Assembly (NCBI GenBank): GCA_016934135.1
Contig: JAFGTK010000253.1
Span: 1-6,761, forward strand
Direction of reading: 5' to 3'
Source of the DNA: Deltaproteobacteria bacterium
GTDB lineage: Bacteria; Desulfobacterota; Desulfomonilia; UBA1062
Length of the DNA: 6,761 nt
Below are positions 1 through 6,578 of this stretch, in pieces. The notes beneath the pieces were generated by a model. It was not told the DNA's origin. It saw nothing but the letters and a program-made list of their open reading frames with translations, and did not search any database. Position 1 is the stretch's first letter; each line of letters starts with the position of its first letter. Both the position numbers and the translations under genes were made by a program.

Positions 1-68
1 CACAGATGGCATCACTCGGTCTGGGAAATGGATCAGAAAGAATAACACAGGAGATTCTGGGTGTTTAA
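1..68 (+). CDS. murG: MurG C-terminal end (5'-truncated by the window)
   Basis: The reading frame beginning at base 3 is open from the window edge and ends at TAA 66-68. It gives about 21 residues, including LGLGNGSERITQEIL. This resembles the last helix of MurG, the peripheral inner-membrane glycosyltransferase that adds GlcNAc to lipid I to make lipid II; MurG proteins often end in a pattern like A-x-x-L-G-x-x-x-A/S-E-R-I-x-x-E-I. The call rests mainly on context, because murG normally precedes murC in this cluster, and only secondarily on the short match. The stop codon lies inside murC, an 8-nt overlap, so murC translation is probably coupled to murG. Another upstream gene ending here cannot be excluded from so few residues. 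Confidence 0.68.
   Translation, partial: QMASLGLGNGSERITQEILGV
49..53 (+). promoter_or_regulatory. Ribosome binding site of murC
   Basis: AGGAG sits 7 nt before the GTG at 61 and lies inside the last codons of murG. It supports GTG 61 as the murC start, since the protein from that codon begins four residues before the conserved N-terminal strand IHFVGIGGIGMSG. Confidence 0.7.
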
Positions 69-1431
69 GGGAATTCAGCGAATTCATTTTGTGGGAATCG
101 GCGGCATAGGCATGAGCGGGATTGCAGAGCTGCTTCTCAACCTGAAGTTCGAGGTCAGCGGTTCAGATATCGCTGAGTCGGATATCATCTCCCGGCTTCG
201 CTCATTCGGGGCCCGGATAGAAATCGGACACCGCAGGGAAAACCTCGGCAATGCACAGGTCGTGGTCTATTCCTCGGCTGTGGGGCTCGACAACCCTGAA
301 TGCGTTGCAGCAAAGGATAAAAGACTGCCGGTTATCCCTAGGGCCGAAATGCTTGCAGAACTCATGAGAATGAAGCATTCCATTGCCATTGCAGGCACTC
401 ACGGAAAGACCACTACAACATCAATGCTTGCGACTGTCCTGGATGTGGCAGATCTCGATCCCACAGCCATAATAGGCGGCAAACTCGACATATTCGGATC
501 CAATGCAAAACTGGGTGAAGGAGAACTGCTCGTTGCAGAGGCGGATGAAAGCGACCGGTCATTCCTTAAACTTGCCCCCATCATTGCCCTTGTTACCAAT
601 ATCGAACGCGAGCACATGGACTGCTACCGGGATTTAGAAGATATCCTGGACACATATGTACAGTTTCTGAACAAGGTACCGTTCTTCGGATTCAATATGG
701 TATGCCTGGACAATGAAAATGTTCAGCAGATCCTGCCCAGACTTGAAAGAAAGGTGATCACCTACGGATCGCATACCCAGGCATTATACCGGTTCACTGA
801 TCCTGAGTTTGAGGGGATGACTACACGCTTTGTAGCGCACAGGGGATCGCAGACCTTAGGCCAGATATCGCTCAATGTACCGGGTATCCACAACTGTCTA
901 AATGCCCTGGCAGCCATTGGCACGGCCATAGAACTCGGCATTGATTTCGCAACCGTCAAAAAGGGGATCGAAACCTACAAGGGTGTACAGAGAAGGACAC
1001 ACCTGCGGGGTGAAAAAAGAGGCATCATGATCATGGACGATTACGGACATCATCCCACGGAGATCAGGATGACCCTGCAGGCAATAAAGAACAGCTTCCC
1101 CGGGAGACGCCTGATCGCCGTGTTTCAGCCTCACCGCTTTTCCAGAACCAGGGATCTGTTTGATGATTTTGTGACCTCATTCTACGATGCATCCCGCGTG
1201 TACATCACTGAAATATATGCTGCCTCCGAAAAACCGATCGAGGGCGTAACAGGGCGCGCCCTGTTTGAAAGCATGAAGGAACACGGCCATTCGGATGTAT
1301 GCTATGTGGAGCTGAAAGAATCTCTTCCCGATACTGTTTACCCCGAACTGAAGAAGGGAGACATAGTGCTTTTCCTCGGTGCAGGGGATGCATGGCGCCA
1401 GGGTCTGAAGATATTGGAGATGATCGAATGA
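61..1431 (+). CDS. murC: UDP-N-acetylmuramate--L-alanine ligase MurC
   Basis: A 456-residue cytoplasmic ATP-dependent ligase that joins L-alanine to UDP-MurNAc, the first step of stem-peptide assembly. The length is normal for the family. The N-terminal UDP-binding Rossmann domain opens with GIGGIGMSG (residues 12-20). The central Mur-ligase ATPase domain has the P-loop GTHGKTTTTS (112-121), the metal and carbamyl-lysine region EADESDRSF (160-168), NIEREHMD (180-187) and the HNCLNALAA helix (277-285). The C-terminal domain has DDYGHHPTEI (326-335), QPHRFSRT (356-363) and GAGD (440-443). The start is GTG, preceded by a good Shine-Dalgarno and overlapping the murG stop by 8 nt. At 308-318 the usual G-V-x-R-R-F motif reads GVQRRTHLRGE, with Thr where Phe or another large hydrophobic residue is common (from memory); this is unlikely to abolish activity. 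The gene ends in an ATGA overlap with murB. The identification is secure. Confidence 0.98.
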   Translation: MFKGIQRIHFVGIGGIGMSGIAELLLNLKFEVSGSDIAESDIISRLRSFGARIEIGHRRENLGNAQVVVYSSAVGLDNPECVAAKDKRLPVIPRAEMLAELMRMKHSIAIAGTHGKTTTTSMLATVLDVADLDPTAIIGGKLDIFGSNAKLGEGELLVAEADESDRSFLKLAPIIALVTNIEREHMDCYRDLEDILDTYVQFLNKVPFFGFNMVCLDNENVQQILPRLERKVITYGSHTQALYRFTDPEFEGMTTRFVAHRGSQTLGQISLNVPGIHNCLNALAAIGTAIELGIDFATVKKGIETYKGVQRRTHLRGEKRGIMIMDDYGHHPTEIRMTLQAIKNSFPGRRLIAVFQPHRFSRTRDLFDDFVTSFYDASRVYITEIYAASEKPIEGVTGRALFESMKEHGHSDVCYVELKESLPDTVYPELKKGDIVLFLGAGDAWRQGLKILEMIE

Positions 1432-2264
1432 GGCGGTTTTCACAAGTCAGCGCTTCCACGCTCACAACCATGCATTGCGGCGGCAGGATCGCCAGCATGT
1501 TTGAGCCTGAAACAAAGGAACAGCTGCGCGAACTTATAACCGAGTTCGATAATTTCATCATGCTCGGTGGCGGCTCCAATGTTATCTTTGAAGATGCCCT
1601 GATAAGCAAACCTGTCATACGCCTCGGCAAGGCATTCGAGTTTGTCACCCGCAACAGGGATGAGGTCCTTTGCGGAGCGGCACTGCCTACATCAAAACTC
1701 TTGCACTATTGTGAAGAGCACGGCCTTTCCGGACTGGAATTCCTTGCATGGATACCCGGAACCGTCGGAGGGGCCCTGTTCATGAATGCAGGCACTGCAG
1801 AGCGCGGCATCATGGATGCCGTGATCGACATAGAGGTCATGGATAAGGGCGGAACAAGGTGCATTCCAAAATCTGACCTGCCTTATGGATATCGCACAGG
1901 AGGTTTCAGACCGGACACAGTGATCATCGCTGCGCGGTTCGCCCTGAAAAGTGTACCCAAAGATCAGGTATCAGCTGACATAGAAGCTTTTAAAGAGAAG
2001 AAACGGAATCAGCCCGGGGGATACAACTGTGGATCGGTATTCAAGAACCCTCCGCTCTCAAGTGCAGGTCTCCTGATCGAACAGGCGGGACTGAAGGGTT
2101 ACACCATCGGGGGGGCAAGTGTTTCACAGGCTCATGCAAACTTCATTATTAATGACGGAACAGCATCTACCTCTGACATCTTGGATCTTATAAGGACGAT
2201 CAAACACGAAGTGAGGAAGAAATTCGGTATAGAACTTATTGAGGAGGTACGGATAATTGGATAA
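1428..2264 (+). CDS. murB: UDP-N-acetylenolpyruvoylglucosamine reductase MurB
   Basis: A 278-residue FAD-dependent cytoplasmic enzyme that uses NADPH to reduce UDP-GlcNAc-enolpyruvate to UDP-MurNAc, the substrate of the adjacent MurC. The FAD-binding part contains LGGGSNV (46-52) and GLEFLAWIPGTVGGALFMNAG (102-122, with G-I-P-G-T-V-G-G-like core). The substrate part contains YGYRTGGF (153-160), GSVFKNP (202-208) with the proton-donating Ser203, and AGLKGYTIGGASVSQAHANF (220-239). The C-terminal motif LIEEVRIIG (270-278) supplies the catalytic Glu273. The size, close to 280 residues, suggests the shorter type II class. The frame stays open upstream to an ATG at 1299, but that start would bury 43 residues in murC; ATG 1428 has a GGAGA Shine-Dalgarno at 1416-1420 and forms the usual ATGA coupling with the murC stop. 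Odd points are Gly158 where YRxS normally has Ser, and HCGG near the N terminus in place of the common RVGG. Confidence 0.97.
   Translation: MRRFSQVSASTLTTMHCGGRIASMFEPETKEQLRELITEFDNFIMLGGGSNVIFEDALISKPVIRLGKAFEFVTRNRDEVLCGAALPTSKLLHYCEEHGLSGLEFLAWIPGTVGGALFMNAGTAERGIMDAVIDIEVMDKGGTRCIPKSDLPYGYRTGGFRPDTVIIAARFALKSVPKDQVSADIEAFKEKKRNQPGGYNCGSVFKNPPLSSAGLLIEQAGLKGYTIGGASVSQAHANFIINDGTASTSDILDLIRTIKHEVRKKFGIELIEEVRIIG
2241..2248 (+). promoter_or_regulatory. Strong ribosome binding site of ftsQ inside murB
   Basis: GAGGAGGT lies 8 nt before TTG 2257 and is made of the murB codons for Glu272, catalytic Glu273 and the start of Val274. It decides the ftsQ start: TAA at 2254-2256 blocks any earlier start in that frame, and the first in-frame ATG (2374) would cut into the transmembrane segment. 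Confidence 0.75.
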
Positions 2265-3039
2265 AGATTATAAACGTACGATAAAAACTGCCTCAAAGAA
2301 GAAAACCATCTCGAAGATCAACCTTGCCATTCGTGTATCAATCTGGCTGAGTCTGGGGATCTCATGCACTCTCATGCTTTTCTGCGGGGCAGCATACATC
2401 TCTAACTCAAAGGTATTCCAGGTCAAGTCCATTGAGATCAAAGGCAATGGTCATATCGAGGAAAACGAGGTCCTGACACTGCTCGACATCGAAGAAGGGA
2501 TAAATATCCTCGGATGGGATATGGATGCAGCCCGGAAGAGACTGCTGAAACACCCCTGGGTGAAGGATATCAGCATCTCACGAAGCTTTGTTCCGGCAGC
2601 GGTCAATGTACGCATAGATGAGCATAAACCGACAGCAACGCTGGTCCTCAAGGACAGGCCATACCTGATTTCGGAAGAAGGGCACGTATTTGCCTCTGCT
2701 CCGCAGGACAATTACGGACTACTGATACAGGCCTGCGATTATGAACCGCTGGGTACCGGAGAGGATCTTAACGATATCCTGAAAGATGCGATCAATGCAG
2801 TCACTGTTGTCGAGGCTAAGGGCTTGAAGGTAAAGGATCTCATTATTGAATCCGGAGGGATGATGAATATACGGCTGGACAGGGGCATTACACTGGTGAT
2901 CCTAGGCGAGATGACATCGGACAAGGTGGATATGGCGCTGAAGACCCTGAAGGAGATCAAACCCGAGTGCGGCACAATAATGGACCTGACTTGTGAAGAC
3001 AAAATTGTACTGAGGAATCGAGGGTATCATGGCAGCTAG
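2257..3039 (+). CDS. ftsQ: Cell division protein FtsQ (POTRA-domain, one-pass membrane protein)
   Basis: A 260-residue bitopic inner-membrane protein of the divisome. In the known family it bridges cytoplasmic FtsA/FtsZ and periplasmic septal synthesis by recruiting FtsB, FtsL and FtsW/FtsI. The N-terminal tail (1-22) is strongly basic and is followed by one membrane segment at about 23-48, giving a cytoplasmic N terminus by the positive-inside rule. The POTRA domain covers about 54-125, with FQVKSIEIKGN, GINILGWDMD, HPWVKDISISRSFVP and the closing VRIDEHKPTA that matches the family's v-x-E-x-x-P-x-A pattern. The remainder (about 130-255) is the FtsQ beta domain. The start is TTG with an excellent Shine-Dalgarno; it overlaps the murB stop by 8 nt. 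The rare start codon may hold expression low, which fits the scarcity of FtsQ in studied bacteria (inference). There is no ddl between murB and this gene. Confidence 0.95.
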   Translation: MDKDYKRTIKTASKKKTISKINLAIRVSIWLSLGISCTLMLFCGAAYISNSKVFQVKSIEIKGNGHIEENEVLTLLDIEEGINILGWDMDAARKRLLKHPWVKDISISRSFVPAAVNVRIDEHKPTATLVLKDRPYLISEEGHVFASAPQDNYGLLIQACDYEPLGTGEDLNDILKDAINAVTVVEAKGLKVKDLIIESGGMMNIRLDRGITLVILGEMTSDKVDMALKTLKEIKPECGTIMDLTCEDKIVLRNRGYHGS

Positions 3040-4258
3040 AGACAGAATTATCGTTGGTCTTGATATCGGGACAACCAAGATCTGTTGCATCATCACGGAG
3101 CTGAAGGAAAATGGCGACCTGGAGGTGATCGGGTTCGGGATCTCCGAGTCCAAAGGGCTCAGGCGCGGTCTTGTCGTGAATATGGAACAGACGGTTGAGG
3201 CAATAGGGTGCTGTGTAGAAGATGCCGAACGCATGGCGGGTATCCGCGTGGATGATGTGTTCACCGGGATTGCAGGAGGCCACATACAGGGCATCAGCAC
3301 CTCCGGAGTCATAGCGGTAAAAGGCGACGAGGTATCGGAATCGGACAAGAAACGGGTTGTGGATCAGGCAAAGGACTTTGCCAAGCCTGTAGGTGTTGAG
3401 ATTATCCATGTTCTCCCCCAGGAGTTCTGCGTTGACGATATCTGCGGCATAGTGAACCCGGTTGGCATGGCAGGTTCGAAGCTTGAGGCACGGGTGCATA
3501 TCGTGACCGGTTCGATCTCGGCAGTGAGCAATATTACCAAGTGTGCACAGAAAGCCGGTCTCGGACTTCAGGATATCGTTCTTCAGCAGATCGCGTCTGC
3601 GGCATCCATCCTTACCCCGGACGAGCGTCAGCTCGGTGTGATCCTCATGGACATCGGGGGGGGAACAACGGACATAGCAGTGTTCAACGAGGGTTCTATC
3701 CGGCATACTGCGGTTCTTGCCCTGGGAGGCGACTATGTCACCAATGATATAGCAGTAGGCCTGAGAACACCTATTGCAGAGGCTGAACGTCTCAAGATCA
3801 AGTATGGTCATGCAATCGCCTCGCGTGTTTCATCCGATGAGCAGATAGAGGTCCCATCTATCGGTGGCGATACAGTCAATACAGTCCCCAGAAGGATACT
3901 TTCGGAGATTATCGAATCCAGGGTCGAGGAACTCTTCAAACTCGCATATAACGAGATCCGAAACACCAACCTTGGCGAAACAATGTCTGCAGGTCTGGTG
4001 CTTACCGGCGGTGCAAGCTCCCTGGAAGGAGTAGCCGATCTTGCTGAAGGGATCATGCACATGCCGGTAAGGGTGGGATATCCCAGAGGGGTCAAGGGAC
4101 TGGTGGAACTGGTAAACAGCCCGGCCTATGCAACGGCTGTAGGGTTATGCATCTATGAAGCTGGAAGGCCTACATACAGCTTCAAGCCCAAGAAGGGCTC
4201 TTCCATGGTGGAAAGGGTTTTGGACAGAATGATCCGTTGGTTCAAAGAGGTCTTTTAA
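3029..4258 (+). CDS. ftsA: Cell division protein FtsA, actin-like Z-ring membrane tether
   Basis: A 409-residue actin-fold ATPase that polymerises beneath the membrane, binds the C-terminal peptide of FtsZ and anchors the Z-ring. The phosphate-1 loop GLDIGTTKIC is at 10-19. The FtsA-specific 1C domain lies at about 84-165. QEFCVDDICGIVNPVGMAG (131-149) is a typical family block. The phosphate-2 loop DIGGGTTDIA is at 208-217, and LALGGDYVTNDIAVGL (230-245) follows it. The adenosine-binding motif GLVLTGGASSLEG is at 322-334. The last 17 residues (393-409) form an amphipathic helix with basic and bulky hydrophobic faces, the membrane-targeting sequence; residues 380-392 act as its linker. The ATG start overlaps ftsQ by 11 nt, with GAGG-like Shine-Dalgarno matches at 3012-3015 and 3020-3024. 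An eight-G run encodes part of the phosphate-2 loop. It is complete, and ftsZ, its binding partner, lies 17 nt downstream. Confidence 0.98.
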   Translation: MAARDRIIVGLDIGTTKICCIITELKENGDLEVIGFGISESKGLRRGLVVNMEQTVEAIGCCVEDAERMAGIRVDDVFTGIAGGHIQGISTSGVIAVKGDEVSESDKKRVVDQAKDFAKPVGVEIIHVLPQEFCVDDICGIVNPVGMAGSKLEARVHIVTGSISAVSNITKCAQKAGLGLQDIVLQQIASAASILTPDERQLGVILMDIGGGTTDIAVFNEGSIRHTAVLALGGDYVTNDIAVGLRTPIAEAERLKIKYGHAIASRVSSDEQIEVPSIGGDTVNTVPRRILSEIIESRVEELFKLAYNEIRNTNLGETMSAGLVLTGGASSLEGVADLAEGIMHMPVRVGYPRGVKGLVELVNSPAYATAVGLCIYEAGRPTYSFKPKKGSSMVERVLDRMIRWFKEVF

Positions 4259-4263
4259 GCGAT

Positions 4264-4270
4264 AAGGAGG
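4264..4270 (+). promoter_or_regulatory. Ribosome binding site of ftsZ
   Basis: AAGGAGG, a full match to the anti-Shine-Dalgarno, lies 5 nt before ATG 4276 in the 17-nt gap after ftsA. It fixes the start at 4276 rather than the in-frame GTG/ATG possibilities upstream inside ftsA, and suggests high translation of ftsZ. Confidence 0.85.
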
Positions 4271-4275
4271 CAAAG

Positions 4276-5451
4276 ATGTTTGAGTTGGAAAAGGCGGAAA
4301 ATATAGGGGCAAAGATAAAGGTGATCGGTGTTGGAGGATGCGGCTGCAATGCCGTGAACAACATGATCAGCGCAAACATCAAAGGGGTGGATTTCCTCTC
4401 GTGCAACACGGATATCCAGACATTGAAGTCCTCTTTGACCTCCCAGCGGGTGCAGATCGGCACAAAACTCACCCGTGGACTCGGCGCAGGAGGAAATCCC
4501 GAAGTGGGCAAAAATGCGGCGCAGGAAAGCGAACAGGAGATCCGAAACGCACTCGAAGGTGCTGACATGGTATTCATCACCTCGGGGATGGGCGGAGGAA
4601 CCGGTACCGGCGCTTCACCTGTTGTCGCGAGCATTGCCCGGGAGATGGGGGCACTTACCGTAGGTGTTGTAACCAAGCCGTTCCCCTTTGAGGGAAAACG
4701 GAAGATGGTCCAGGCCGAATCCGGCGAAAAGGATCTGGCACAGCATGTTGATGCGCTGATCGTTATACCGAATAACCGGCTTCTCTCCATGGCCGGGAAG
4801 AACATACCCATGCTCCAGGCATTCAAGATGGCCGATGATATCCTCATCAATGCGGTCAAGGGCATCTCCGATCTGATCAATAATACCGGCCTGGTCAATG
4901 TGGATTTCAATGATGTAAAGGCTGTGATGATCGAAAAGGGAAAGGCCCTGATGGGTATCGGCTCCGGATCCGGGGAAAACAGGGCTACCGAGGCGGCACA
5001 GGCTGCTATTTCCTCTCCGTTGCTTGAGGATATGGATATCCACGGTGCAAAGGGCCTTCTGATCAATATCACTTCCGGTGCGGACATTACCATGGACGAA
5101 ATCCATGAGGCCTCTACCCTGATACAGTCTGCTGCACACGAAGACGCAAACATCATCTGGGGTGTCGTGATTGACGAGAACATGTGTGAGGAGATCGCCA
5201 TTACCGTTGTTGCAACAGGGTTCTCAAGCAAACCCATAGTCCTGTCCAGCTCATCTACGGTCGAAGAGCTTTCACCTTCAAAGGATATACATAATGCAAC
5301 GGTCATCGACTATAATCGGCCCGCGTTTATGAGAAAAAAGGAGCAAAAGGTTGACAAAGAGGTCATAAAACTGGGAATGGTGGTCGATGAAAGCATACTT
5401 GACGATGAGTCATACAATGTACCGACGTTCCTTCGCAAAAAGGCCGACTAG
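4276..5451 (+). CDS. ftsZ: Cell division GTPase FtsZ
   Basis: A 391-residue tubulin homologue that polymerises with GTP into the cytokinetic ring. The nucleotide-binding half has IGVGGCGCNAVN (17-28), the CNTD T2 loop (43-46), RGLGAGGNPEVG (67-78) and the tubulin signature GGGTGTG (106-112). The T7 synergy loop NVDFNDVKAVM (208-218) carries the acidic residues that hydrolyse GTP of the neighbouring subunit. The C-terminal domain runs to about 316 and includes GGA/TATGF-like VVATGF (311-316). A short linker of about 60 residues leads to the C-terminal peptide SYNVPTFLRKKAD (379-391), the docking site for FtsA. Unusual features are Cys22, Cys24 and Cys43 around the nucleotide pocket, and a second peptide-like motif, DYNRPAFMRKK (345-355), inside the linker. 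The frame stays open upstream into ftsA, but ATG 4276 has the Shine-Dalgarno and the expected short N terminus. Confidence 0.99.
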   Translation: MFELEKAENIGAKIKVIGVGGCGCNAVNNMISANIKGVDFLSCNTDIQTLKSSLTSQRVQIGTKLTRGLGAGGNPEVGKNAAQESEQEIRNALEGADMVFITSGMGGGTGTGASPVVASIAREMGALTVGVVTKPFPFEGKRKMVQAESGEKDLAQHVDALIVIPNNRLLSMAGKNIPMLQAFKMADDILINAVKGISDLINNTGLVNVDFNDVKAVMIEKGKALMGIGSGSGENRATEAAQAAISSPLLEDMDIHGAKGLLINITSGADITMDEIHEASTLIQSAAHEDANIIWGVVIDENMCEEIAITVVATGFSSKPIVLSSSSTVEELSPSKDIHNATVIDYNRPAFMRKKEQKVDKEVIKLGMVVDESILDDESYNVPTFLRKKAD

Positions 5452-5454
5452 GAG
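5450..5454 (+). promoter_or_regulatory. Ribosome binding site of alr
   Basis: AGGAG overlaps the ftsZ stop codon and lies 5 nt before GTG 5460. The protein from that GTG begins RPTRVEIDL, exactly where alanine racemases begin, so the start is well supported despite being non-AUG. Confidence 0.7.
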
Positions 5455-5459
5455 AGAGA

Positions 5460-6578
5460 GTGAGACCCACGCGGGTTGAGATAGACCTCTGCGCAATCAA
5501 GGAGAATATAAAGGCCATACGTGCCGCAACGCGCACAAAGGTTATGATGGCCATCAAGGCTGATGCCTACGGTCATGGTGCACAGGTTGTGGGAAGGTTT
5601 GTACAGGACCATAACCTGGTGGACATGCTCGGTGTCAGCAGCATAGAAGAAGGAATACACCTTCGCGATGCAGGGGTATCACTTCCGATACTCATATTCG
5701 GCCTCATCAGCAACACAAAAGAAGATGCCGATGCCGTGTTTTCTTATCGTCTCATACCTACCCTGGTGGATGAAACAGGCATTGATGAGCTCATTAAGAG
5801 CGCTTCCAGATGGAACCGTCCTGCGGAGGTTCATATAAAGACCGATACAGGCATGGGAAGACTGGGCCATGTACCGGAGAGAACGATCATGGCGGCAGTG
5901 ACCCTTTCAGGAATAAAGGAGCTTGTCATCAAGGGAATCTACACCCACTTTCCTGTTTCCGACACCATGGACAACGCCTTTACAGACAACCAGATTCAAC
6001 AATTTATCGCTTTTCATAACAGATTACTTGCAATGGGAATCTTCTCAGGGATTACCCATTGTGCCAATTCCGGGGCTGTACTGAATTATCCCGAATCCTA
6101 CCTCGATATGGTACGGCCCGGGTTGTTGTGTTACGGGCTCTATCCTTCCGATCTGATAAAGAATGCAATCCCGGTAAGGCCTGCCATGAGCCTCAAGACC
6201 GCCGTTGTATTCGTCAAGAAGATAAAGAAAGGATCAGCCCTGTCCTACGGACTCACTTATCAGTTGAAAAAAGACAGCAATATAGCAACCATACCCATAG
6301 GTTATGCAGACGGATATCCCAGAATCCTCTCTAACAGTGCACATGTGCTTATTCGAGGTAAAACTTATCCTGTTGTGGGGAGAATCTGCATGGACCAGAG
6401 CCTTATTGATCTAGGGGAAGACCTTTATCCTGTGGGTGAAGAGGTTCTCATCTTCGGCAAAGAAATAATAACAGCTCAGAGCGTGGCTTCCTGGGGCAAT
6501 ACCATTCCATATGAGATAACCTGCAATATGAGCCGCAGGGTCCGGCGTACCTACTCTGAAAACAGTCAGGGGTTTTAG
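5460..6578 (+). CDS. alr: Alanine racemase (PLP-dependent)
   Basis: A 372-residue cytoplasmic fold-type III PLP enzyme that interconverts L- and D-alanine and so supplies D-Ala for peptidoglycan. The N-terminal TIM barrel carries AIKADAYGHG (31-40), in which Lys33 forms the Schiff base with PLP. KTDTGMGRLG (127-136) includes Lys127, equivalent to the carbamylated lysine of the Bacillus enzyme, and Arg134. HCANSGA (200-206) and MVRPGLLCYGLYP (217-229) follow, with Arg219 contacting the PLP ring nitrogen. The C-terminal beta domain has LSYGLTY (261-267) with catalytic Tyr263, GYADGYPR (281-288), VGRICMDQ (306-313) and YEITC (351-355). Length and motifs are normal. It starts with GTG, 8 nt after ftsZ, and is probably cotranscribed with it. 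Placement inside the dcw cluster is not the common arrangement. I could not tell from sequence alone whether it is the only racemase of the cell. Confidence 0.97.
   Translation: MRPTRVEIDLCAIKENIKAIRAATRTKVMMAIKADAYGHGAQVVGRFVQDHNLVDMLGVSSIEEGIHLRDAGVSLPILIFGLISNTKEDADAVFSYRLIPTLVDETGIDELIKSASRWNRPAEVHIKTDTGMGRLGHVPERTIMAAVTLSGIKELVIKGIYTHFPVSDTMDNAFTDNQIQQFIAFHNRLLAMGIFSGITHCANSGAVLNYPESYLDMVRPGLLCYGLYPSDLIKNAIPVRPAMSLKTAVVFVKKIKKGSALSYGLTYQLKKDSNIATIPIGYADGYPRILSNSAHVLIRGKTYPVVGRICMDQSLIDLGEDLYPVGEEVLIFGKEIITAQSVASWGNTIPYEITCNMSRRVRRTYSENSQGF

Noticed and set aside
1299..1427. A possible 43-residue N-terminal extension of MurB
   Set aside because: It lies wholly inside murC in another frame, has no MurB-like sequence, and ATG 1428 has a good Shine-Dalgarno and ATGA overlap.
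2957..3811. A 284-codon open frame on the minus strand opposite ftsA
   Set aside because: It is antisense to ftsA, rich in Cys and His as shadow frames often are, and has no family motif.
4237..4275. A possible 13-residue N-terminal extension of FtsZ starting inside ftsA
   Set aside because: The AAGGAGG at 4264-4270 is placed for ATG 4276, and the shorter N terminus is normal for FtsZ.
4242..5306. A 354-codon open frame on the minus strand opposite ftsZ
   Set aside because: It lies entirely antisense to a certain ftsZ, has a Ser/Pro/Ile-rich composition typical of a shadow frame and shows no recognisable domain.
5351..5378. A perfect TTGACA inside ftsZ that could be the -35 of an alr promoter
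   Set aside because: The best -10 candidate at a 16-nt spacing is GGGAAT, only a half match, and the site codes for the FtsZ linker; chance is the simpler explanation.
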